Made by a program: the position numbers and the translations under genes. The notes beneath the pieces are model-generated. The model worked only from the letters and a program-made list of their open reading frames with translations. It ran no database searches and had not been told where the DNA came from. From contig JANWWN010000006.1 in NCBI GenBank assembly GCA_025055435.1, positions 1 through 64,000 on the forward strand: DNA of 64,000 nt. Reading direction: 5' to 3'. Of the stretch, positions 53,171 to 62,304 are shown one piece after another. The first letter of the stretch is position 1; each line of letters starts with the position of its first letter. Origin of the DNA: Cyclobacteriaceae bacterium (GTDB lineage Bacteria; Bacteroidota; Bacteroidia; Cytophagales; Cyclobacteriaceae).

Positions 53171-54394
53171 TCACAGCCTGGCTGCCAGCAGCAATTCAAT
53201 TTCTTTGAACTTCATGCCAAACCGGCGTGCGATATGCTCGTTGGTCAGGTTGCCCTTATAGGTATAAACACCCTTCATAAACCATTTGTGCGAAAAAATC
53301 ATTTGCTCCACACCACCTTCTTCGGCAGCACGTAAAATGGTAGGCGTAAAAATATTGCTGAGAGCGGTAGCTGCGGTATGTGCCACGCGCGAAGCCACAT
53401 TGGGCACACAATAATGTATCACATCGTACTTGCGGAAAACAGGCCTGTCCAGGGTGGTGATTTCGGAAGTCTCCACGCATCCACCCTGGTCAATGCTCAG
53501 ATCGATAATCAGCGAATCGGGTTTCATTCTGCTCACCATTTCTTCGGTAACTACAATCCGGGCTCTGCCTTTCTCTGCGCGCAAAGCGCCAATTACCACA
53601 TCGGCAGTCTTCAGGGTTTCGCTGAGTGTCAGGGTATCAATGGTTGACGTGTACACCTGCTGACCGAGCAGGTGTTTAATGCGACGGAGTTTATACAAAT
53701 GGTTATCAAAAATCTGCACCTCGGCCCCCATGCCCAGGGCGGCGCGCGCCGAGTACTCGGCAACGGTACCCGCTCCAATAATCACCACTTTTGTTGGTGG
53801 CACTCCGGTAATTCCTCCCAGTATTATTCCTTTGCCATTGTGTGCCGTGCTTAAGTATTCGGCAGCAATCAGCATTACCGTGCTTCCCGCAATTTCACTC
53901 ATGGCCCTGATAATGGGCATACCCCCGACTTTATCTTCAATAAACTCAAAAGCTAAAGCCGTTACCTTTTTGCGTAACAAGGCCTGAATATATTCCTGCT
54001 GAAGGTGCCCCAGTTGTATGGCCGAGATGAGCGTTTGACCGGGCCGCATTAAATCGATTTCTTCTGTTGTGGGCGGCTCAATTTTCAGAATAATATCCGC
54101 TTTATATACTTCCTGCGGACTATAAACGATGGAAGCACCGGCTTCGGAATATTGCTGATCGGAAAACTTCGAACCCGAACCGGCTTTGGTTTCAACCCAT
54201 ACCTGATGACCGTTATTTACCAGAAGTGCAACGGCATCGGGAGTAAGTGTAATACGATTTTCCTGTAAGGAAATTTCACGCGGCAAACCGATAAAGAAGG
54301 AACCCTTCTTTTTCTTCACTTCCAGTAACTGCTCCTGTGGCACCAGACTGCTTTGTGCCAATGCTTCAAAACCCGTTTTTTTCTTTTCAGCCAT
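53171..54394 (-). CDS. ald: Alanine dehydrogenase
   Basis: A 407-aa NAD-dependent enzyme converting L-alanine and pyruvate. It has the AlaDH/PNT N-terminal domain (GLPREISLQENRITLTPDAV) and the Rossmann domain with VVIIGAGTVAEYSARAALGMG, followed by VTEEMVSRMKPDSLIIDLSIDQGGCVETSE. An N-terminal extension of about 30 residues precedes the usual start. The ATG overlaps the tsaE stop by 8 bp. This ald-tsaE-porX order is, to my knowledge, common in Bacteroidota. Confidence 0.93.
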   Translation of the reverse strand: MAEKKKTGFEALAQSSLVPQEQLLEVKKKKGSFFIGLPREISLQENRITLTPDAVALLVNNGHQVWVETKAGSGSKFSDQQYSEAGASIVYSPQEVYKADIILKIEPPTTEEIDLMRPGQTLISAIQLGHLQQEYIQALLRKKVTALAFEFIEDKVGGMPIIRAMSEIAGSTVMLIAAEYLSTAHNGKGIILGGITGVPPTKVVIIGAGTVAEYSARAALGMGAEVQIFDNHLYKLRRIKHLLGQQVYTSTIDTLTLSETLKTADVVIGALRAEKGRARIVVTEEMVSRMKPDSLIIDLSIDQGGCVETSEITTLDRPVFRKYDVIHYCVPNVASRVAHTAATALSNIFTPTILRAAEEGGVEQMIFSHKWFMKGVYTYKGNLTNEHIARRFGMKFKEIELLLAARL

Positions 54395-54830
54395 GCTGCT
54401 TGACTTCTATGGTTCTGTGTTTCTGATCTTCCGGCAAGATGCGTATTTCAAGGTATTTTTCCGGCAACAGCCGCGCAACATTTTCAGGCCATTCAACAAA
54501 GCAATAACAACCGGAATAAAAGTATTCTTCTGTGCCGATGTCTATTGCTTCCAGCTCACTTTTAATCCGATAAAAATCGAAATGATACATCCGCTCACCA
54601 TCCCGGTTGCGGTATTCGTTAATCAGGGAAAAGGTAGGACTGCTCATGCCGTTGGTTACTCCGAGTTGACGGCAAAAAGTTTTTATCAGTGTTGTTTTAC
54701 CGGCACCCATTTGTCCGTAGAATGCGATTATCCGAATGTCGGGGAATTCATCCAGCACTTCCTTAGCTACCCGTTCCAAATCGCTTTCACGTATGCTTTT
54801 ATATTCCCGTAGCCTGCTTTTACCGTGCAT
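54387..54830 (-). CDS. tsaE: tRNA threonylcarbamoyladenosine biosynthesis ATPase TsaE
   Basis: A 147-aa ATPase needed with TsaB, TsaC and TsaD to make t6A at position 37 of ANN-decoding tRNAs. The P-loop is YGQMGAGKTTLIKTFC (about residue 38), with SSPTFSLINEY and FVEWPENVARLLPE as conserved segments. Length is normal. It overlaps porX by 11 bp upstream and ald by 8 bp downstream, so the three form one transcript. Confidence 0.95.
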   Translation of the reverse strand: MHGKSRLREYKSIRESDLERVAKEVLDEFPDIRIIAFYGQMGAGKTTLIKTFCRQLGVTNGMSSPTFSLINEYRNRDGERMYHFDFYRIKSELEAIDIGTEEYFYSGCYCFVEWPENVARLLPEKYLEIRILPEDQKHRTIEVKQHG

Positions 54831-56382
54831 TTTTCGAAGATAGGAAAATAACGGGTACTATCATTTCTTCCAGGCTGATGCCGCCATGCTGAAAAGTGTC
54901 GCGGTAAAAATTTACATAGTAATTGTAGTTATTGGGATAGGCAAAAAAATAATCTTCGATGGCAAAAGCATAGGTGGTCGATACATTGGCCTTCGGCAGA
55001 AATAGTTTTTCAGGCCGGGTAACATGGTATAGCTTATCTCCTTCGATGCCCAGATTTTTTCCATGTTTGTAACGCAGGTTGGTATTTACCGAGCGGTCGC
55101 CCACAATTTTAAAAGGCCGCTTAACGCGAATGGTGCCGTGGTCGGTGGTGATAATCACGCGTGCCTTTCGTTCGGAAATGCTTTTCAGAATATCGAGCAG
55201 GGGACTATGCAGAAACCAGGAGCGGGTTATGGAACGATAAGCCGATTCATCGGGCGCCAGCTCGCGAATCATGGCCATGTCGGTACGGGCGTGCGACAGC
55301 ATGTCCACAAAATTGTACACAATTACATTGAGCGGGTGCTGGAATAAGTTAGGCACCATGTTTATCAGTTCACGGCCTTCATCCACATTTTTGATTTTGT
55401 GATAAGTAAACTTTATGGGAAGATTATTCCTGCGGAGTTGCTTTTCCAGAAAAGCGTCTTCAAAATTATTCTTTCCTTCTTCCTCTTCATCGCCTACCCA
55501 TAATTCAGGGAATAATTTTGCCATGTCGGAAGGCAACATACCTGAAAATATGGCATTGCGCGCATACCCTGTGGTTGTAGGCAGGATTGAGTAATAGGTA
55601 TCTTCTTCCTCGACAGTAAAAAATTCCGAAACCACCGGCTCAAGCACTTTCCATTGGTCGTAGCGAAGGTTATCAATGACAATCAGAAAGACAGGCCTTT
55701 CGGATTTGATTTCACCAAACACCTTTCGCTTCAGTATCTGATGGGACAATAACGGTTTATCCGTATTCGGATCGTTGAGCCATTTTTCATAATTGCGGAT
55801 AATGAACTTTGCAAAGTTGGCATTGGCCTCCGTCTTCTGGGTTTCCAACACTTCGGCCATTTCTTCATTGCCGGCCATGTCGAGCTGAAGCTCCCAGAAC
55901 ACCAGCTTCTTATAGAGTTCCGCCCACGCCTGGTGTGTGAGGTCGTCCATAAAGGCCATGCTGATTTTCCGAAATTCCTGCTGGTAATTCAGGTTGGTTT
56001 TTTCCAGTACCAGGCGCTTGTTATCTAAAATTTTTTTTACCGAAAGCAGTATCTGACTGGGATTAAGCGGCTTAATGAGGTAATCGGCTATTTGTGAGCC
56101 AATGGCTTCTTCCATAATATGCTCTTCCTCATTCTTGGTTATCATTACCACCGGAAGATTCGGCCGCGAGGTTTTAATCTGGGTGAGTACTTCCAACCCG
56201 GAAAGACCCGGCATATTTTCATCCAAAAACACTACATCAAAATGTTTTTCCTGACAAAGCTCGATGGCATCCGAACCGTTATTTACCGGAGTGATGTCGT
56301 AGCCGCGCTGTTCCAGAAACATGATGTGCGGCTTGAGCAAATCAATCTCATCATCGGCCCACAAAATACTGTATCTTTGCAT
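54820..56382 (-). CDS. porX: PorX, response regulator of type IX secretion with phosphatase domain
   Basis: A 520-aa protein with an N-terminal receiver domain (about 1-125, acidic pocket DDE at 10-12, phosphorylated Asp54 in VFLDENMPG, Lys near 104) and a C-terminal PglZ/alkaline-phosphatase-like domain (about 200-515; DNLRYDQWKVLEP, LPTTTGYARNAIFSG with the Thr nucleophile region, ITTDHGTIRVKRP). In Porphyromonas and Flavobacterium, PorX with the histidine kinase PorY and the sigma factor SigP controls T9SS genes, and its C-terminal domain acts on nucleotide oligomers. PorY is not in this window. Confidence 0.95.
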   Translation of the reverse strand: MQRYSILWADDEIDLLKPHIMFLEQRGYDITPVNNGSDAIELCQEKHFDVVFLDENMPGLSGLEVLTQIKTSRPNLPVVMITKNEEEHIMEEAIGSQIADYLIKPLNPSQILLSVKKILDNKRLVLEKTNLNYQQEFRKISMAFMDDLTHQAWAELYKKLVFWELQLDMAGNEEMAEVLETQKTEANANFAKFIIRNYEKWLNDPNTDKPLLSHQILKRKVFGEIKSERPVFLIVIDNLRYDQWKVLEPVVSEFFTVEEEDTYYSILPTTTGYARNAIFSGMLPSDMAKLFPELWVGDEEEEGKNNFEDAFLEKQLRRNNLPIKFTYHKIKNVDEGRELINMVPNLFQHPLNVIVYNFVDMLSHARTDMAMIRELAPDESAYRSITRSWFLHSPLLDILKSISERKARVIITTDHGTIRVKRPFKIVGDRSVNTNLRYKHGKNLGIEGDKLYHVTRPEKLFLPKANVSTTYAFAIEDYFFAYPNNYNYYVNFYRDTFQHGGISLEEMIVPVIFLSSKNAR

Positions 56383-56412
56383 GCGCTGAAGTTTTCACCA
56401 AGTTACATAATC

Positions 56413-57654
56413 TTGCGGCAATCAAAATCCAAAAAAAAGAAAATCATCAACGACCCTGTGTACGGATTCATACGCATTCCGTCCGGACTCATTGAAGATA
56501 TTATTTCACACCGATGGTTTCAGCGACTGCGTAACATCAAGCAGCTCGGATTGACTGACCTGGTTTATCCGGCAGCACGGCATTCGCGATTTCAACATGC
56601 GCTGGGCGCCATGCACCTCATGATGCGCGTACTCGACACCCTGCGCGCTAAAGGTGTTGTTATTTCCGATGAAGAGTATGAGGCCTCCGTTATTGCCGTG
56701 TTACTGCACGACATGGGACACGGACCACTCTCGCATGCCCTGGAAGAAACCCTACTTCCCGGTATTCCGCATGAAACCCTGTCGTATAAGTTTATGCAGG
56801 AACTGAACCGCCAGTTTAATGGCGCGCTGGAACTTACGCTCCGCATTTTTCGCAACAGCTACCACCGGAAATTTTTTCATCAACTGGTTTCCAGTCAGCT
56901 GGATATCGACCGCCTCGACTACCTGCACCGCGATTGCTTTTTTACCGGAGTGCCCGAAGGAGCAATAGGCGTAAATCGCATTGTTGAGGTTCTGGGAGTC
57001 CATAACGACCAGCTGGTTGTAGAAGAAAAAGGCCTGTACAGCATTGAAAACTTTTTACATGCCCGCCGGCTGATGTACTGGCAGGTGTATCTGCATAAAA
57101 CCACGCTCAGCGCCGAGCGGATGGTGGTTAACCTGATTAAACGGGCACGCCTGCTGGCACGTGCCGGTGAAAAGGTGCCAGCCAGCGATGCACTACTCTA
57201 TTTTCTGAAGAGTGAGCTTAACAGCGAAACATTTATTCAACAGCCCGATTTTACGGAGGTTTATGGTTGCCTTGACGATAACGACATATTCGGTGCAATA
57301 AAATTATGGAATAATCATTCGGATATCATACTGCGAACCTTGTCGCGTATGCTTTCCGAACGCAGGCTCTTTCAAATCATTCTGCAACAGGAACCGATAC
57401 CCAAAGCGCGCATCGAGCAGGTTCGAAACGGCATCATACAGCAATATAAAACCCTTCGGGCCGACGCAGCCTACCTGTTTTCAACCGGCGTGGTTACCAA
57501 TGAAGCCTATGCAGAAGGTCAAAAAATCAATATACTGACCGCTGAAGGTAAACCGGTAGATATAGCCCAGGCTTCGGACCTGCCCACCATTAAAGCCTTA
57601 ACCAAAATCGTGAAAAAAAACTATCTGTGCTGGCCCAAAAACGTATCTTTGTAG
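56413..57654 (+). CDS. HD-domain phosphohydrolase
   Basis: A 413-aa metal-dependent phosphohydrolase. The family opening INDPVYGFIRIPSG is followed by HSRFQHALGAMHLM and VLLHDMGHGPLSHALEETL, which hold the His and His-Asp metal ligands; SQLDIDRLDYLHRDCFFTG is also typical. Relatives act on dGTP-like nucleotides or unknown phosphate esters. The start is uncertain: the frame is open far into porX, and a TTG at 56413 is the last start codon before the conserved N-terminus, though it falls in a TAATCTTG promoter-like element. It is divergent from porX. Confidence 0.85.
   Translation: MRQSKSKKKKIINDPVYGFIRIPSGLIEDIISHRWFQRLRNIKQLGLTDLVYPAARHSRFQHALGAMHLMMRVLDTLRAKGVVISDEEYEASVIAVLLHDMGHGPLSHALEETLLPGIPHETLSYKFMQELNRQFNGALELTLRIFRNSYHRKFFHQLVSSQLDIDRLDYLHRDCFFTGVPEGAIGVNRIVEVLGVHNDQLVVEEKGLYSIENFLHARRLMYWQVYLHKTTLSAERMVVNLIKRARLLARAGEKVPASDALLYFLKSELNSETFIQQPDFTEVYGCLDDNDIFGAIKLWNNHSDIILRTLSRMLSERRLFQIILQQEPIPKARIEQVRNGIIQQYKTLRADAAYLFSTGVVTNEAYAEGQKINILTAEGKPVDIAQASDLPTIKALTKIVKKNYLCWPKNVSL
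57644..57651 (+). promoter_or_regulatory. Promoter element before lpxD
   Basis: TATCTTTG matches TAnnTTTG, overlaps the last codons of the HD gene and is 51 bp before the lpxD ATG. It probably drives the lipid A block. Confidence 0.45.
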
Positions 57655-57702
57655 GTGGCTGATGACCAACCTGCACACAATATTTACCTTGCTTAATCCG
57701 AT

Positions 57703-58791
57703 ATGGAATTTACTGTAAACCAGATTGCAGCCATGCTCGGTGGAACCGTAGAGGGAAACGGTTCGCTGAAAATCAAAATGCTGGCCAAAATTCAGGAAGC
57801 TAAACCCGGCCAGATCGCCTTTCTCTCCAACCCGCGATATGAAAATTACATCTACACCACCGGTGCATCGGCTGTCATTGTCAGTAAACAGTTTATTCCA
57901 CGAAAACCTTTAACTACAACGCTGATACGCGTTGACGACCCTTACAGCAGTTTTACCTTATTGCTGGAAGAATACCATAAGCTTATCAGCTTTCAGAAAT
58001 CCGGAATTGAAGAACCCAGCTTTATCGGTGCTAATTGTACGGTTGGTAAAAATATTTACCGCGGAGCGTTTAGCTACATCGGTAATAACGTAACCCTTGG
58101 CGACAACGTTAAAGTTTATCCGCAAACGTTTATTGGCGATAATGTTGTGATTGGTAACAATGTTATTCTGCACCCGGGCGTAAAACTATATGCCGGCACC
58201 CGTATAGGAAATAATTGTGTTATTCATTCAGGCACTGTAATCGGAAGCGATGGTTTCGGATTTGCGCCTCAACCGGATGGCACCTACAAAACCATACCCC
58301 AGTTGGGTAACGTAATTATTGAAGACGATGTGGTAATTGGTGCCAACACAGTAATTGATTGTGCAACACTGATGGGCGATTCAACCATCATCCGGAAAGG
58401 AGTTAAACTCGATAATCTGATACAGGTTGCGCACAATGTAGAGATTGGAAGAAATACCGTTATCGCAGCGCAAACCGGAATATCCGGATCGACCAAAATA
58501 GGCGAGAATAATGTTATTGCCGGTCAGGTGGGCATAGCAGGGCATCTGGTTATCGCAAACAACACCAGCATCGGTGCGCAATCAGGCATATCCAAATCCA
58601 TACGCGAGGAAGGACAGAAAATACTGGGTTATCCGGCATTCGATATAAAAGAATATTTCCGGGCTTACTCCGTGTTCAAAAAACTTCCCAGCCTGAGTTA
58701 CCGCCTCAGAAAACTGGAAGAGGCCGTTTACGGGCACAAAGCATCAGCGGTATCCGATAATGCTCATTCGGAGGAAAACCTTAATGAGTAG
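57703..58791 (+). CDS. lpxD: UDP-3-O-acylglucosamine N-acyltransferase LpxD
   Basis: A 362-aa enzyme adding the N-linked acyl chain in the third step of lipid A synthesis. An N-terminal uridine-binding domain (about 1-100) precedes a left-handed beta-helix of hexapeptide repeats (about 105-320), with the catalytic His region [14 protein letters not shown] and [21 protein letters not shown]. The C-terminus carries an extra acidic tail of about 20 residues. It is first in lpxD-lpxC/fabZ-lpxA. Confidence 0.95.
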   Translation: MEFTVNQIAAMLGGTVEGNGSLKIKMLAKIQEAKPGQIAFLSNPRYENYIYTTGASAVIVSKQFIPRKPLTTTLIRVDDPYSSFTLLLEEYHKLISFQKSGIEEPSFIGANCTVGKNIYRGAFSYIGNNVTLGDNVKVYPQTFIGDNVVIGNNVILHPGVKLYAGTRIGNNCVIHSGTVIGSDGFGFAPQPDGTYKTIPQLGNVIIEDDVVIGANTVIDCATLMGDSTIIRKGVKLDNLIQVAHNVEIGRNTVIAAQTGISGSTKIGENNVIAGQVGIAGHLVIANNTSIGAQSGISKSIREEGQKILGYPAFDIKEYFRAYSVFKKLPSLSYRLRKLEEAVYGHKASAVSDNAHSEENLNE

Positions 58792-58806
58792 GCAGTTTGC
58801 AATATC

Positions 58807-58820
58807 CGGCCGAAAGGCCG
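58807..58820 (+). other. GNRA-type hairpin between lpxD and lpxC
   Basis: CGGCC-GAAA-GGCCG is a 5-bp G+C stem capped by a stable GAAA tetraloop, 25 bp before the lpxC start. No T run follows, so it is not a standard terminator; it may mark RNA processing or a translation element. Confidence 0.4.
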
Positions 58821-58844
58821 AAATTTGCCCACTTTTATTCCGGC

Positions 58845-60242
58845 ATGCTGAACATCAAGCAACAAACCATTCATAAGTCGGTTTCCTTATCCGGGGTTGG
58901 CCTGCATACGGGAGCCAAAACCACGATGACCTTTCTACCAGCCAAGCCCAACCATGGCATTAAATTTCAACGTATCGACCTGCCCGGCTCGCCTTTTATC
59001 GATGCCGATTGCGATAACGTGGTAGATGTTTCGCGCGGTACCACCATCGAGCAAAGCGGTGCCCGCGTAAGCACCATTGAACATACACTTGCCGCACTCG
59101 TAGGCCTGGAAATAGATAACGTCATTATTCAACTGGACGGTCCGGAGTGCCCGATTATGGACGGAAGCTCGATACAGTTCGTTGAAATTTTAAAACAGGC
59201 CGGCACAGAAGAACAAAATGCGTTGCGCGATTTTTTCGAAGTACAGGAACCTATCTTTTACCGTGAAGCCGCGCGCAATGTAGAGATTGCCGCACTGCCG
59301 TTGGATGATTACCGGGTTACGGTAATGATCGATTACAACTCACCCGTGTTGGGCAGTCAGCATGCTTCACTCAACGACATCCGCCAGTTTGAAAAAGAAA
59401 TTGCCAACTGCCGCACATTTTGCTTTCTCCACGAACTGGAAATGCTTTATAAAAATAACCTGATCCGCGGTGGCGACTTAAACAATGCCATTGTTATCGT
59501 TGACCGGGTGGTGAAGGAAGATGAATTGGAGAATATCGCCCGCATGCTCAACAAACCCAAAGTGGAAGTAAAGCATGAAGGCATCCTGAATAATGTTGAG
59601 CTTCGCTACAAAAACGAACCAGCCCGGCACAAACTGCTGGATATGGTTGGCGATCTGGCACTGGCCGGACGTCCTCTGAAAGCCCAGGTGCTGGCAGCAA
59701 GGCCCGGACATGCTGCCAATGTAGCATTTGCCAAGAAGCTCAAGAAAGCCATGGCCGAAGCCGACCGGAAGGGGCGTCCGAAATACAATCCGAACCTCCC
59801 ACCGGTTATGGACATCAACAAAATTTCCCAGATACTTCCTCACCGCTTTCCTTTCCTGCTGATTGACAAGATTATCTATCTGGATAACGAGAGCGTAGCC
59901 GGTGTGAAGAACGTTACCATGAACGAGCACTTCTTCCTTGGACACTTTCCAGGTAACCCCGTGTTTCCGGGCGTGTTACAGGTTGAAGCCATGGCACAGG
60001 TTGGCGGCATCCTCGTACTCAACACCGTACCCGATCCGGAAAATTACTGGACTTACTTTTTGGGCATAGAAAACTTCCGTTTCAGAAAAATGGTTTTGCC
60101 CGGTGATACATTAGTTATTCAATGCGATCTGGTTGCGCCCATCAAGCGCGGCATAGCCAAAATGTATGGCCGTGCGTTTGTCGGCAATAACCTGGTGTGC
60201 GAAGGAACCATGACCGCAAGCATAGTACGAAAAGATTCATGA
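58845..60242 (+). CDS. lpxC/fabZ: Bifunctional LpxC deacetylase / FabZ dehydratase
   Basis: A 465-aa fusion. The N-terminal LpxC part (about 1-305) deacetylates UDP-3-O-acyl-GlcNAc, the committed lipid A step; zinc ligands lie in VSTIEHTLAAL and HKLLDMVGDLALAGRPLKA, with a later His in RPGHAAN. The C-terminal FabZ part (about 320-465) dehydrates 3-hydroxyacyl-ACP, with ILPHRFPFLLIDKI and GHFPGNPVFPGVLQVEAMAQ holding its His and Glu. This fusion is a known Bacteroidota trait that couples the two uses of 3-hydroxyacyl-ACP. The ATG at 58845 fits LpxC N-termini; an earlier in-frame start is unlikely. Confidence 0.95.
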   Translation: MLNIKQQTIHKSVSLSGVGLHTGAKTTMTFLPAKPNHGIKFQRIDLPGSPFIDADCDNVVDVSRGTTIEQSGARVSTIEHTLAALVGLEIDNVIIQLDGPECPIMDGSSIQFVEILKQAGTEEQNALRDFFEVQEPIFYREAARNVEIAALPLDDYRVTVMIDYNSPVLGSQHASLNDIRQFEKEIANCRTFCFLHELEMLYKNNLIRGGDLNNAIVIVDRVVKEDELENIARMLNKPKVEVKHEGILNNVELRYKNEPARHKLLDMVGDLALAGRPLKAQVLAARPGHAANVAFAKKLKKAMAEADRKGRPKYNPNLPPVMDINKISQILPHRFPFLLIDKIIYLDNESVAGVKNVTMNEHFFLGHFPGNPVFPGVLQVEAMAQVGGILVLNTVPDPENYWTYFLGIENFRFRKMVLPGDTLVIQCDLVAPIKRGIAKMYGRAFVGNNLVCEGTMTASIVRKDS

Positions 60243-61027
60243 ACAACCACCCTCTTGCTAACATCCATCCCGATGCCAAAATCGGCAACAATGTTACCAT
60301 TGAACCATTTGCTACCATTCAGGGTGATGTGGTTATTGGAGATAACTGCTGGATCGGCCCGGGTGCCGTAATCTGGGATGGCGCCCGGCTGGGTAACAAT
60401 GTTAAAGTGTACCCGGGTGCTTCAGTTTCTTCCATCCCGCAAGACCTGAAGTTTGCCGGTGAAAAGACCGAAACGTTCATTGGTGACAACACCGTTATCC
60501 GCGAGTGCGTAACCATAAGCCGGGGCACCTCCGATAAATGGAAAACCGTTATCGGAAAAAACTGCCTGCTTATGGCCTACGTTCATGTAGCCCACGATTG
60601 TTTAGTTGGTGATAATTGTATTCTGGTTAACGCCGTTCAGGTCGCCGGGCACGTAACCATTGATGACTGGGCCATCATTGGTGGCGCCAGTGCCTTGCAT
60701 CAGTTTGTAAAAGTTGGCGCGCACGTAATGATTTCAGGTGGCTCGCTGGTGCGAAAGGATGTTCCGCCCTATACCAAAGCTGCACGCGAACCGCTGGCCT
60801 ATGCCGGCATAAATTCGGTTGGCCTGCGCCGGAGAGGTTTTACATCAGAAAAGATTGCCGAGATACAGGAAATTTACCGCTATATCTTCCAAAAAGGTTT
60901 GAACAACCTGAAAGCTCTGGATGTAGTGCGGAGTCAGATTCCGCCCAGCCCGGAGCGGGATTACATCATCCGGTTCATCGAAACATCCGACCGCGGCATT
61001 ATGAAAGGCTACGGTGCCGTGAGTTAA
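60239..61027 (+). CDS. lpxA: Acyl-ACP--UDP-N-acetylglucosamine O-acyltransferase LpxA
   Basis: A 262-aa left-handed beta-helix enzyme catalysing the first step of lipid A synthesis. The catalytic histidine lies in AYVHVAHDCLVGDNC, and GGASALHQFVKVGAHVMISGGSLVRKDVPPY is family-typical (cited in part: GGASALHQFVKVG). The C-terminal helical domain (RGFTSEKIAEIQEIYRY) contacts the acyl carrier protein. The ATG forms an ATGA overlap with lpxC/fabZ. Confidence 0.96.
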   Translation: MNNHPLANIHPDAKIGNNVTIEPFATIQGDVVIGDNCWIGPGAVIWDGARLGNNVKVYPGASVSSIPQDLKFAGEKTETFIGDNTVIRECVTISRGTSDKWKTVIGKNCLLMAYVHVAHDCLVGDNCILVNAVQVAGHVTIDDWAIIGGASALHQFVKVGAHVMISGGSLVRKDVPPYTKAAREPLAYAGINSVGLRRRGFTSEKIAEIQEIYRYIFQKGLNNLKALDVVRSQIPPSPERDYIIRFIETSDRGIMKGYGAVS

Positions 61028-61041
61028 CCAAGCGGTTTCTT

Positions 61042-61686
61042 ATGGATGTTCAGCTTATTGCCGATAACCTGGGTAAACGTTTTCAAAAAGAATGGATTTT
61101 CCGGAACTTATCATTACGATTTGAAAAAGGTAAAATCTATGCCATAACCGGCCCGAACGGATCAGGTAAATCCACACTCCTGCAGATTCTTTGCGGGCAG
61201 TTGCCGCCTTCAGAAGGTGAAGTCTCTTTAACCGTAAATCAGGTTGCCATAGAGAGCGATGCAATCTATCGTTACATCAGTTTTGCTGCTCCTTACATGG
61301 ATTTAATTGACGAATTTACACTGATGGAGCAAATCCGATTTCACTTTAGCCTGAAGCCCATGCTCCGAGGATTTTCACCCGAACGCGTTGCCGAAGAACT
61401 TTACCTGACCGATGCAATCCATAAACAACTGGGTAATTTTTCAAGCGGCATGAAACAACGCGTAAAACTTGGCCTGTGCTTTTTTACCGATTGCCCTGTT
61501 ATGTTGCTCGATGAGCCCTCCTCCAACCTGGATGAAAAAGCTTTGCAATGGTACCGCAGCAACCTGATGAAATATGGTGCCGACAGGTTGGTTATAATTG
61601 CCAGCAATAACCGGCAGGAATACCTGCAGGAAACACAATGCATTGCCATTGACACCTATAAACCCGTTAAAAAGCCGGTTACATAA
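61042..61686 (+). CDS. ABC transporter ATP-binding protein
   Basis: A 214-aa ATPase. Walker A is GPNGSGKSTLL (about 37-47), the signature is NFSSGMKQRVKLGL and Walker B is VMLLDEPSSNLD. It starts 14 bp after lpxA and is likely co-transcribed with it. No permease gene follows, so its membrane partner is elsewhere. The signature variant SSGMKQR is common in ABC-2-type exporters (CcmA-like), but the substrate is unknown. Confidence 0.9.
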   Translation: MDVQLIADNLGKRFQKEWIFRNLSLRFEKGKIYAITGPNGSGKSTLLQILCGQLPPSEGEVSLTVNQVAIESDAIYRYISFAAPYMDLIDEFTLMEQIRFHFSLKPMLRGFSPERVAEELYLTDAIHKQLGNFSSGMKQRVKLGLCFFTDCPVMLLDEPSSNLDEKALQWYRSNLMKYGADRLVIIASNNRQEYLQETQCIAIDTYKPVKKPVT

Positions 61687-61769
61687 GCCGTTTTGACTTG
61701 ATAAAGCATCGTACATTGGCTTACTTGCCTTAAATTTGCTTATACTTGAAACGATAAAAGGATTCGGCA

Positions 61770-62255
61770 ATGAGATCACACTTCCCTAAAATTATCGCTC
61801 CAGTCGTACTTCTGGCCACGGCTTTGATTTTGTTTGATTGCGGTAAGGACAGCCCGGCTCCGGCCAAGGAGCAGGTGCAACTGGATAAACTCAAAAAGAC
61901 ATGGACATTGGTTTCGGTTACGTTAGATGGTACAGATAAAAAAGCACCTGCCGGACAGATTGAAACATCATTCTCACTGACTTTTTCCGGTACTTTTAAT
62001 TCCTCTAACCCGAAAGGTCCTTATAACTTTACCGTAACCGGCACAGAGGCTCCGAGTCCATGGCCGGTTTCAGGCACATGGCTATTTGGCGATGATGCCG
62101 AATCACAAATCATTCGTCAAAATGATAATGTAGCAATCAGTTATACCATCTCACCATCCGGCCAGCTAACCCTCACTTTTGTATGCAGCGGATGCAACTA
62201 TCCGGGTGCACGCACCGAAACGGTTGATGGAACATGGGTGTTTGTCCTTCAGTAA
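61770..62255 (+). CDS. Small exported protein, lipocalin-like
   Basis: A 161-aa protein with an N-terminal hydrophobic export signal and a cysteine at residue 24 (ILFDCGKDSPAP). The -1 Asp is unusual for a lipobox, so lipidation is uncertain. The rest is predicted beta-rich (KKTWTLVSVTLDG, FSLTFSGTFNSSN, GTWLFGDDAESQIIR), resembling the lipocalin-like domains frequent in Bacteroidota lipoproteins. It stands alone and ends at a bidirectional-looking terminator. Confidence 0.75.
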   Translation: MRSHFPKIIAPVVLLATALILFDCGKDSPAPAKEQVQLDKLKKTWTLVSVTLDGTDKKAPAGQIETSFSLTFSGTFNSSNPKGPYNFTVTGTEAPSPWPVSGTWLFGDDAESQIIRQNDNVAISYTISPSGQLTLTFVCSGCNYPGARTETVDGTWVFVLQ

Positions 62256-62278
62256 TTTATTGAAGCGCATTCAATCCG

Positions 62279-62304
62279 GCCCGTCCTGACTGGCGGGCTT
62301 TTTT
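62279..62304 (+). terminator. Rho-independent terminator after the lipocalin-like gene
   Basis: GCCCGTC and GGCGGGC arms (one G-T pair) surround a six-base loop at 62279-62298, followed by six T residues. It abuts the mutS2 stop on the other strand. Confidence 0.85.
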